NCBI GenBank assembly: GCA_002494215.1
Contig: DLBF01000039.1
Coordinates: 1 to 5,050 of the forward strand
Reading direction: 5' to 3'
Length of the DNA stretch: 5,050 nucleotides
DNA from: Prevotellaceae bacterium UBA7028
GTDB taxonomy: Bacteria; Bacteroidota; Bacteroidia; Bacteroidales; Bacteroidaceae
The position numbers and the translations under genes were made by a program. Positions 1-5,050 of this stretch are shown piece after piece (position 1 is the stretch's first letter; every line of letters starts with the position of its first letter). Under the pieces are notes generated by a model. That model saw only the letters and a list, made by a program, of their open reading frames with translations, made no database searches and was not told where the DNA came from.

Positions 1-63
1 TGCTATCACGATAGAGATGGCGCAAGCCATCACGTATTTATTGATGAATATGTTGTTTTTCAT
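1..63 (-). CDS. RND efflux inner-membrane pump (AcrB/HAE1-type), first 21 codons only
   Basis: The ATG at 63 opens a frame that stays open to the left edge and reads M-K-N-N-I-F-I-N-K-Y-V-M-A-C-A-I-S-I-V-I-A. This resembles the N-terminus of AcrB-type pumps: a short amphipathic start with Phe-Ile near residue 6, then a hydrophobic first transmembrane helix beginning around residue 11. Many family members have F-I-x-R-P-V at residues 6-11; here N8-K9-Y10 replaces the x-R-P part. The gene directly follows a periplasmic adaptor gene, the usual order in RND operons, which carries much of the weight. The nearest upstream in-frame alternative is not usable: the ATG at 73 meets TGA after one codon. 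With only 21 residues visible, the family call rests mainly on context. Confidence 0.7.
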   Translation of the reverse strand, partial: MKNNIFINKYVMACAISIVIA

Positions 64-167
64 TTCAATTCATAATTCTGAATTGCCACTTCGTTCTCGC
101 GTTTCGCTCGCGACCCCTTCGGCGTTCATAATTCATAATTTCGCTATCTGGTTCCGCTTTCCCCTTT
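64..167. repeat. 104-bp intergenic element: 11-bp direct repeats around a GC-rich core
   Basis: Between the adaptor stop and the putative pump start. AATTCATAATT occurs at 67-77 and again at 130-140, in the same orientation. Between them lies a segment richer in G and C than its surroundings, itself containing the near-repeats TTCTCGCG (95-101 region) and CGCTCGCG (105-112 region). TCGCG (97-101) and CGCGA (109-113) can pair as a 5-bp stem with a 7-base loop, without a following T tract. This looks like a small intergenic repeat or degenerate insertion rather than a gene. No open reading frame of note lies in it. Whether it recurs in the genome cannot be seen here. Confidence 0.5.
66..85 (-). 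promoter_or_regulatory. Inverted repeat immediately before the pump start codon
   Basis: On the transcribed strand CAATTC and GAATTG form perfect 6-bp arms around the 8-base spacer AGAATTAT, ending two bases before the ATG at 63. In mRNA it could form a weak hairpin over the ribosome-landing region; in DNA it could be an operator half-site pair. It overlaps one of the 11-bp repeats, so it may simply be a by-product of that repeat. Confidence 0.3.
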
Positions 168-1283
168 TCATTTCTTTTCAGGGAAAAGCACCTTCTGACC
201 CTCCGTTACATTGTTGGCACCAGTGGTCACGATCTTGTCGCCCACTTTCAGACCGCTGGTTACGATGAATTCCTTACCGTTGCCTGTGTCTTCTGTCGTC
301 ACGTCGACGGCGGTGGCTGTGCTGTCGGCCTTTACCTTGTAAACCAAAGTCTTATCCTGGAGACGTACTACCGCGCCTTGGGGAATGATAATTACATCCT
401 TCTCGGCGAAAGGCAGCACCACTGTACCCTGTATGCCAGAATACAGATGGCCGTCGGGGTTGGGGAACGATACCTTACTGGTCAATGAACCCGTGGTGGC
501 ATTCACGACACCCGTCAAACTGACAACCTTACCCTTGTGCGGGTACTCCGTACCATTCTTCATCACAAAGGTTACCTCAGGCAGGTTGGCAATAACCTGC
601 TCCACCTCATGGGCTTTCAAACCCTCCTGCACCATCGTTTCTATGATTGCCTCGGTAACGGAGAACTCGGCATACATCGTGGTATTGCCGCTTAGTATAG
701 TCAACTGCGTCAATGGCGATACCTGGTCACCGATACGTACGGGAATCTCACCGATAATGCCTGGTACGGAAGCTGTGATGGTGCAGAAGCCAAGGTTGAC
801 CTTTGCACGGTTCACAGCAGCTTTTGCCTGAGCAACAGCAGCCTGAGCCTGCTTGTAGGAGTTCTCGGAGTTGTTCAGCATATAGCTGCTTACGATTTTC
901 TGCTCATATAGATTCTGGTTAGATTCGAACTCCAGCTTTGCAGAGTTCTCCTGAGCCAAAGCTGCCTGCAAGTTGGCCTGTGCAGCTTCCAGCTCCAGTT
1001 GCGCATTGCGTTGGTCGATGACGAAGAGCGTTTGTCCCTTCTTCACCTGCTGACCCTCCGCCACGCAGATCTTTACCAACTGACCACTCACCTGTGGTGT
1101 TACTGTTACGTCGTTCTGACCTTTCATTCTGGCACTGAACTTATAGGGGAGTTCAATGTCTGATTTCTTCACTGTCATGGTTTCGAACGACGAAGGTGTC
1201 TCCTTGGGCATATCTACGCCACATGACATTAGCCCAGCTACGGTGCCGAGCATCAAGGTCCATTTAATTGATTTTGTTTTCAT
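168..1283 (-). CDS. RND efflux periplasmic adaptor lipoprotein (HlyD/AcrA-type membrane fusion protein)
   Basis: A 371-residue protein, the normal length for an RND adaptor. An N-terminal lipoprotein signal ends in the lipobox L18-M-S-C21, so the mature protein would be lipid-anchored at Cys21. Domains in order: first half of the lipoyl motif about 57-91 (V-S-G-Q-L-V…V-K-K-G-Q-T-L-F-V-I-D), an Ala/Gln-rich coiled-coil hairpin about 92-162, second lipoyl half about 164-197 (…V-P-G-I-I-G-E-I…I-G-D-Q-V), beta-barrel about 200-295, and membrane-proximal domain about 297-368 (I-P-Q-G-A-V…V-G-D-K-I-V-T-T-G). It would bridge an AcrB-like pump and a TolC-like channel. At the hairpin tip the AcrA R-x3-L-x6-S motif is only partly kept: L125 and S132 align, but Ser121 stands in place of Arg. 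The pump itself appears to start at position 63. It lies 48 bp after the permease gene. Exported substrate unknown. Confidence 0.95.
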   Translation of the reverse strand: MKTKSIKWTLMLGTVAGLMSCGVDMPKETPSSFETMTVKKSDIELPYKFSARMKGQNDVTVTPQVSGQLVKICVAEGQQVKKGQTLFVIDQRNAQLELEAAQANLQAALAQENSAKLEFESNQNLYEQKIVSSYMLNNSENSYKQAQAAVAQAKAAVNRAKVNLGFCTITASVPGIIGEIPVRIGDQVSPLTQLTILSGNTTMYAEFSVTEAIIETMVQEGLKAHEVEQVIANLPEVTFVMKNGTEYPHKGKVVSLTGVVNATTGSLTSKVSFPNPDGHLYSGIQGTVVLPFAEKDVIIIPQGAVVRLQDKTLVYKVKADSTATAVDVTTEDTGNGKEFIVTSGLKVGDKIVTTGANNVTEGQKVLFPEKK

Positions 1284-1331
1284 GTTTATGATGTTGTTTA
1301 AAATATATGATGCTTATATATGTTCTGATGT
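1284..1331 (-). other. AT-rich gap between permease and adaptor genes
   Basis: A 48-bp AT-rich spacer. On the minus strand it holds TATATTTT (about 1307-1300), one base off the Bacteroidota -7 consensus TAnnTTTG, but no TTTG lies at the right distance upstream. A weak ATATAT / ATATAT inverted repeat with a 7-base loop is also present and is not followed by a convincing T run. No promoter or terminator can be claimed. The adaptor start again lacks a Shine-Dalgarno sequence. Confidence 0.35.
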
Positions 1332-3131
1332 TTACGAATTCAGGGGTGTTAACGGATATAAAACGTTGACAATAAAGATGTTGGCTGCGAGGATGATAAA
1401 GTTCATTGGCAAGCCAATACGTATAAAGTCGCTGAAACGGTAGCCGCCAGGAGCATAGACCAGCATGTGAGTGGGCGAGCCGATGGGAGTGGCAAAACTG
1501 CTGCTGACGCTTATCATCAAGGCAATGAGGAAGGGGTAAGGCTCGTAACCTAATTTCTCTGCTGCCTCGTACATGATAGGGAAGAACATGGCTCCCGCTG
1601 CGGTATTGGAAATAAACTCTGTTATAAACGTGCCGACTAAGCAAATGGCCATCATCACGACAATGGGATTTGTGCCGCAGACGTCGAGTATGCCGAAAGC
1701 CAGTCGCTCGGCAATACCTGTCTTTTGGATGGCAAGACCCAAGACGACCGAACCGGCAAAGACCATCAGGATATCCCAATTGATGGATTTCATGGCCTGG
1801 TCGACGTTGCAACAGCGGAACAACAGCATGGCCATGGCAGCAAGGAAGGCGCACTGCAACAACGGAAGTACATTGAGTGCGGAGAGTACAACCATCGCTA
1901 TCATAATGCTGCTAGAGATGAATGTCTTTTTGCCAATGTTGGGCACTTGCGGGGAGTCGAAGAAGTGTAATTGCGAGTTCAGACGCTCAGTATTAACATT
2001 TAAATGGGGCGGACATTCGAGAAGAAGTGTGTCGCCAGCCTTCAGCACTACATCATGGGGGGATTGTTCTACACGTTCTCCCCTGCGGGCCACAGCTACC
2101 AATGTCATGTTGTTGTCTTTCTCAAAGGTGGAATGGCCGATGGTAGTATTTATGAGACTGCTTCCAAAGGTAACGTAGGCTGTGAGGAGCTGACGATCCA
2201 AACCAACCTCATCCATCGTAAATACATGATGATCAGCATTCACAAAACCATGACTTTTCTTCAGGTCGAGAATCTCGTCTATCTGTCCGGCAAACACAAG
2301 TCGGTCGCCACCCATTATGGGCTCGCTATCGGGAACAGGGGAGATGACCTCGTCGAAATGGATGATTTCTATGAGTCTTCCACCATGAATCTCCTTGAAT
2401 CCTGCCTGAGAAATCTGCTTCCCGACATAAGGATTGTCGGATGGAACCAGTAGCTCGACGGTATAGTCTGCTGTGCTCTCAAAAGCGCTCTCAGGGGCCT
2501 TACGTTCTGGCAACAGACGACGGAAGGCGATGATGGAGAGTATGCCGATGAACAAGCAGAACAAACCCGGTATGGTTGTTGACATCACATTCATGACACT
2601 GCCCGTATGGTCTGTATAGAGTCCTGAGATAATCAAGTTAGGTGGCGTGCCTATCAACGTACAGACTCCACCCATGCCTGAGGCATAGCTCAATGGTATC
2701 AGTAATTTTGAAGGGGATACGCCCAGTTTCTTCGACCAGATCTTAACGATACCCACGAAGAGGGCCACTACCGTTGTGTTGCTAAGGAAGGAACTGAGAG
2801 CAGCCACTGGCAGCATCAGGCGTACCACGGCCTTACAATATGACTGTGGCTGTCCTAACAGGTTCTTTACAATCCATTGTAACACACCTGTATGTGTTAG
2901 TCCTGCTATAACAACGAACAATACACCTATAACTACAACAGATGTACTGCTAAAACCCGAAAATGCCTCTTTGGCATCAAGTACTCCGGTCACGAAGAGT
3001 ATTGCAATTGCTCCAAGGAATACCATGTCGGCACGTAGCTTCGTGAAAAGAAGCACACTGAACATCGTCAGTACCGTAGCGATGGTTATCCATGCATGGA
3101 GACTAAAGCCCCAGATAATTATTGAGTCCAT
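1332..3131 (-). CDS. SLC13/DASS-family permease with two TrkA-C (RCK_C) domains
   Basis: A 599-residue polytopic inner-membrane protein. Transmembrane segments occupy about 10-205 and 402-595. Each half carries the family's S-N-T signature (117-119 and 508-510), which in SLC13 transporters forms the paired substrate/Na+ site at hairpin tips. Matching loops follow: G-T-P-P-N at 161-165 and T-P-I-G-S-P-T at 548-554. Between the halves, residues about 220-390 are soluble and read as two RCK_C repeats, one near 222-295 (…M-G-G-D-R-L-V-F-A-G) and one near 313-388 (…K-A-G-D-T-L-L-L-E). RCK_C domains bind small ligands in K+ channels and are found in this position in a subset of SLC13 proteins, including algal sulfate transporters of the SAC1/SLT type. 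Na+-coupled uptake of sulfate or another divalent anion, gated by a cytoplasmic ligand, is the likeliest role, but the substrate cannot be read from the sequence. The start is 20 bp after the synthetase stop. Confidence 0.9.
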   Translation of the reverse strand: MDSIIIWGFSLHAWITIATVLTMFSVLLFTKLRADMVFLGAIAILFVTGVLDAKEAFSGFSSTSVVVIGVLFVVIAGLTHTGVLQWIVKNLLGQPQSYCKAVVRLMLPVAALSSFLSNTTVVALFVGIVKIWSKKLGVSPSKLLIPLSYASGMGGVCTLIGTPPNLIISGLYTDHTGSVMNVMSTTIPGLFCLFIGILSIIAFRRLLPERKAPESAFESTADYTVELLVPSDNPYVGKQISQAGFKEIHGGRLIEIIHFDEVISPVPDSEPIMGGDRLVFAGQIDEILDLKKSHGFVNADHHVFTMDEVGLDRQLLTAYVTFGSSLINTTIGHSTFEKDNNMTLVAVARRGERVEQSPHDVVLKAGDTLLLECPPHLNVNTERLNSQLHFFDSPQVPNIGKKTFISSSIMIAMVVLSALNVLPLLQCAFLAAMAMLLFRCCNVDQAMKSINWDILMVFAGSVVLGLAIQKTGIAERLAFGILDVCGTNPIVVMMAICLVGTFITEFISNTAAGAMFFPIMYEAAEKLGYEPYPFLIALMISVSSSFATPIGSPTHMLVYAPGGYRFSDFIRIGLPMNFIILAANIFIVNVLYPLTPLNS

Positions 3132-3151
3132 ATTGTTATATCTTTTTCGTT

Positions 3152-4222
3152 TTAGTTTAGTTTCTGCATAAAAGGAAGTGTCTGAGCCTGCTCTATCATC
3201 AGGTCGGCTAGCATACTGTTGGTATTGCTTTCACCATTTATGATGTCGTATAGCGATTTTAGTCCATCGCGTCCACCATTGTGTTTGAGCACATATACCA
3301 GGCAGAGATACTGCAAGGCTGTGTTTGACGAAAGAATGTCGAGATCCGTGATGGCCAGTTGCGAGAGTGCCAACTGATAGGCATCATCGCTGTTCTCCTC
3401 GATGAAGCGTTGTACATCGCCAAGGGTCTCCAGTCCGAAGGATTCGAGCGCAGGCAGATAGGACATAATAGAGACTTGGAAAATCTCAGCCTGATTAACG
3501 GCAGCGATACGGCGGTTCAGACGGTCGAATGGTTGCAGTTCGAGATAGCTTCGGAACGTATCGCGTGAGAGTGCCACATCGTCGAGTTTGCCATTCTTTA
3601 CCAATGCCCGCGTCTGGCGGCGGTAGTCGGTGAGCACAGTGCGTAGGCGGCTGAACTCATCATCCATCAGTTCCATCATGCCTGCCAGACGGCTGAACTG
3701 CCGCTTATATTCGTTGGGAATCTTCACGTCGCCCTTGTATTCGATATCGTGTTCGATGGTGGACCATACATGCTGCATGGCTGTGCGCATCTGTAGCTCG
3801 AAGCGAGGGCCTCCCGATTTTAGTCGGCATATATAATGTAATGAATTATAGCCGAATGCATCAAGTTGATGTAGCTTTCGTTTATCTACACTATCCTGCC
3901 AATCGATATCAAAGATGCGTTTGGCGATGGCCGCCACTTTGTCCACTTCATCGGTATAAAAGGTAATAACGCGTAGCCCCACGAGGTCGGTGATGTCGTC
4001 GATGCTCTTGTATTTGGCTCCTTTCAGTTCCAATTTTCCCGCGAGCGATTTCTCTGTTTTCACCCTTTGTTCCATGGCGGTGATGTAGATACCCTGTTCG
4101 CTCAGAGCATGGCGCATCAGCTGGCTGGCTTCTTCGGCCAACTGCTGTAACGTGGGGAGCATTTCGCGATACTGTCGAAGTAGCTCCTCGCCATGCGCAT
4201 CCAGTTTAACTTGATTTCCCAT
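3152..4222 (-). CDS. RelA/SpoT-fold (p)ppGpp synthetase-like protein, synthetase-only, with C-terminal extension
   Basis: A 356-residue protein. Residues about 10-205 form a RelA/SpoT nucleotidyltransferase domain: basic R53-x-K55 followed by further Lys, D79-L-V-G-L-R84 (the Asp matches the Mg-binding Asp of RelA enzymes), G124-Y-N-S-L-H129 (cf. GYQSIH, which stacks on and positions the acceptor nucleotide), F-E142-L-Q-M-R-T (cf. the catalytic Glu of VEIQIRT) and E157-H-D-I-E-Y-K163. Key residues appear intact, so transfer of pyrophosphate from ATP to a GDP/GTP-like acceptor is expected. There is no HD hydrolase domain before it and no recognisable TGS or ACT domain after it, so it is not a long RelA/SpoT. 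It is longer than the roughly 200-260 residues of RelP/RelQ small synthetases. Residues about 206-356 form a mostly helical, Leu-rich tail that I cannot assign. It begins 12 bp after the STAS stop, implying cotranscription and probably translational coupling. Synthetase-fold toxins that modify tRNA or make ppApp (toxSAS, CapRel-like) are an alternative. Confidence 0.85.
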   Translation of the reverse strand: MGNQVKLDAHGEELLRQYREMLPTLQQLAEEASQLMRHALSEQGIYITAMEQRVKTEKSLAGKLELKGAKYKSIDDITDLVGLRVITFYTDEVDKVAAIAKRIFDIDWQDSVDKRKLHQLDAFGYNSLHYICRLKSGGPRFELQMRTAMQHVWSTIEHDIEYKGDVKIPNEYKRQFSRLAGMMELMDDEFSRLRTVLTDYRRQTRALVKNGKLDDVALSRDTFRSYLELQPFDRLNRRIAAVNQAEIFQVSIMSYLPALESFGLETLGDVQRFIEENSDDAYQLALSQLAITDLDILSSNTALQYLCLVYVLKHNGGRDGLKSLYDIINGESNTNSMLADLMIEQAQTLPFMQKLN

Positions 4223-4234
4223 TTGGGTACTGTT

Positions 4235-4537
4235 TTACACGAATTCGAATATGTTACTGAAGCCAGTGATGGCGAAAATGGCACGGACGCTGTCGTTAAT
4301 ACCTTTTATATATACATGTCCGTCTTTTTTTTGCGCACTCTGCAGGATGCCAAGGAAGATTCGCAGACCGGCTGACGATATGTACGCTAAATCTGTACAG
4401 TCGATGATAATATCTTTCCCCTCTACGTCGTTAAGAGGACTCATCGCTTTTTCGGTTTCTGCGGCAGCTGCAGTGTCGAGACTACCATTCAGGAAGGCAA
4501 CCATCTTGCCTGAGATTTCTTCAATTTTTACGTTCAT
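4235..4537 (-). CDS. STAS-domain anti-sigma factor antagonist (RsbV/SpoIIAA-like)
   Basis: A complete 100-residue protein, the usual length of a single-domain STAS protein. It has the fold's sequence pattern: an N-terminal strand pair (V-K-I-E-E-I…K-M-V-A-F-L-N-G), L-D-T at 20-22, the central strand I-I-I-D-C-T-D-L at 43-50, then the signature Y-I-S-S-A-G-L-R at 52-59, and a C-terminal I-F-x-I-T-G-F motif at 87-93. Ser55 aligns with the first Ser of the D-S-[ST]-G motif phosphorylated in RsbV-type proteins. Ser54 replaces the usual Asp. In known partner switches the unphosphorylated STAS protein binds the GHKL kinase and frees its other target. The kinase/phosphatase fusion lies 33 bp upstream, so this is very probably its substrate. 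The final output is not shown: no sigma factor gene is present, and in Bacteroidota the released partner need not be a sigma factor. The start ATG at 4537 is the only sensible one. Confidence 0.93.
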   Translation of the reverse strand: MNVKIEEISGKMVAFLNGSLDTAAAAETEKAMSPLNDVEGKDIIIDCTDLAYISSAGLRIFLGILQSAQKKDGHVYIKGINDSVRAIFAITGFSNIFEFV

Positions 4538-4570
4538 AATGTTATTTTAGTTTTGTTGTTTTATTGGGTT
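4538..4570 (-). promoter_or_regulatory. A-rich leader before the STAS gene, no Shine-Dalgarno
   Basis: The 33 bases between the fusion gene's stop and the STAS start read as an A-rich strand (…CAAAACTAAAATAACATT before ATG). There is no GGAGG-like element. Such leaders are typical of Bacteroidota, whose ribosomes rely little on Shine-Dalgarno pairing. The short gap supports cotranscription. I see no -7/-33 Bacteroidota promoter pair (TAnnTTTG with TTTG) here. Confidence 0.45.
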
Positions 4571-5050
4571 TTATTCTCTTTTCAGTTTCTTTCTCAGCGT
4601 CAGCACATTGAGATTGTCTATACGCTCGTAGTTGATGGAGTCCATATTCTGACGCATGATGTGAATGCCCAAGCCACCGATTCTTCGTTCGTTAGCAGAA
4701 AGCGAAGTATCAACTTCAGCCTGTACGGTGGGGTCGAAAGGCTTGCCGCTATCAATGATAGTGAACTTCAGGCGTATATCATTCAAGGTAGCTTCTATGG
4801 TTACGTCGCCGCTTTGTCCAGTCGGGTAGGCGTATTTCATTACATTGACCACAGCTTCCTCTACAGCCACTTTTATTTGCATAGTGACAAGTTGATCGAA
4901 TCCAACGGTTTGGCAGACATCCTCAACAAAAGTATTCAACTTAGGTACCTCATTTGTGTCGTTTGGCAGTACGATGCTCTTTTGCATTCTAACCTCGCTT
5001 TGTTGCTTGATATACTGTATTGCCATCATGGTCAGGTCGTCGCTCTGTTC
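4571..5050 (-). CDS. SpoIIE-type phosphatase / RsbW-like ATPase fusion, C-terminal part (5' end beyond window)
   Basis: Partial gene: the frame is open to the right edge and gives 159 residues before TAA. Numbering from the edge, residues 1-14 include S-D-D-L-T-M-M-A-I-Q, which resembles the C-terminal metal-binding Asp-Asp-x-Thr motif of SpoIIE/PP2C phosphatases. No stop follows. From about residue 22 (M-Q-K-S-I-V-L-P) the sequence becomes a GHKL ATPase domain of the RsbW/SpoIIAB anti-sigma kinase type: N-box E65-A-V-V-N69, G1 box D100-S-G-K-P-F-D, glycine-rich G-G-L-G at 125-128. Kinases of this family phosphorylate a STAS partner and SpoIIE phosphatases remove that phosphate, so one chain would carry both opposing activities. 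The next gene encodes a STAS protein, which fits. A separate anti-sigma gene starting at the internal ATG (5029 or 4987) is possible, but unbroken coding sequence across the junction argues for a fusion. No sensor domain is visible within the window. Confidence 0.85.
   Translation of the reverse strand, partial: EQSDDLTMMAIQYIKQQSEVRMQKSIVLPNDTNEVPKLNTFVEDVCQTVGFDQLVTMQIKVAVEEAVVNVMKYAYPTGQSGDVTIEATLNDIRLKFTIIDSGKPFDPTVQAEVDTSLSANERRIGGLGIHIMRQNMDSINYERIDNLNVLTLRKKLKRE

Noticed and set aside
97..113. TCGCG/CGCGA hairpin as an intrinsic terminator after the adaptor gene
   Set aside because: The stem is only 5 bp and no T run follows on the transcribed strand, and the pump gene continues in the same direction.
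17..268. Plus-strand open frame of 83 codons at the left end
   Set aside because: Crosses the pump start, the repeat-bearing gap and the adaptor's 3' end; composition looks like chance translation of repeats.
385..831. Plus-strand open frame of 148 codons
   Set aside because: Antisense to the adaptor gene, no motif, and the opposite frame is strongly supported by domain content.
1300..1307. TATATTTT as a Bacteroidota -7 promoter element for the adaptor gene
   Set aside because: Last base differs from TAnnTTTG and no TTTG is found at the -33 spacing.
1264..1854. Minus-strand open frame of 196 codons overlapping the permease end
   Set aside because: A different frame of the permease gene, rich in His, Arg and Cys with no family resemblance. 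It would overlap the adaptor start as well.
1573..2178. Plus-strand open frame of 201 codons
   Set aside because: Lies wholly antisense to the well-supported permease gene and shows no recognisable motif or domain.
4251..4550. Plus-strand open frame of 99 codons opposite the STAS gene
   Set aside because: Mirror of the STAS coding sequence; the minus-strand protein has clear STAS motifs and this one has none.
4571..5029. Stand-alone 152-residue anti-sigma factor starting at ATG 5029
   Set aside because: The frame is open upstream to the edge and the codons around 5029 encode the conserved end of a PP2C/SpoIIE domain, so the ATG is internal.

Overview
All recognisable genes in this window lie on the minus strand and read from right to left. 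They are closely packed, which suggests one operon or two adjoining ones. The A-rich leaders without clear Shine-Dalgarno sequences, the moderate GC content, the lipoprotein-type efflux adaptor and the set of families point to the Bacteroidota, probably Bacteroidales and possibly a Prevotella/Segatella-like genome. This assignment is inference; no rRNA or marker gene is present.

Layout in order of transcription: (1) 5050-4571, the C-terminal end of a protein in which the tail of a SpoIIE/PP2C-type serine phosphatase runs in frame, with no stop codon, into an RsbW-like GHKL ATPase domain. (2) 4537-4235, a small STAS anti-sigma-factor-antagonist (RsbV/SpoIIAA type). (3) 4222-3152, a RelA/SpoT-type nucleotidyltransferase (alarmone synthetase fold) with no hydrolase domain and an unassigned C-terminal extension of about 150 residues. 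(4) 3131-1332, an SLC13-family permease carrying two TrkA-C/RCK_C domains. (5) 1283-168, a lipoprotein periplasmic adaptor of an RND efflux pump. (6) 63-1, the first 21 codons of what is probably the matching RND inner-membrane pump, cut by the left edge. Successive gaps are 33, 12, 20, 48 and 104 bp.

The right half looks like a phosphorylation-controlled partner switch. A kinase/phosphatase fusion would set the phosphorylation state of the STAS protein, and a (p)ppGpp-type synthetase gene follows 12 bp after the STAS gene. The left half is transport: a ligand-gated-looking anion permease and a tripartite efflux pump. A functional link between the two halves is suggested only by shared strand and tight spacing.

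The only non-coding stretch of note is the 104-bp gap between adaptor and pump. It holds a GC-rich core flanked by 11-bp direct repeats and a small inverted repeat immediately before the pump start codon. No RNA gene, CRISPR array, insertion sequence or convincing terminator was seen.
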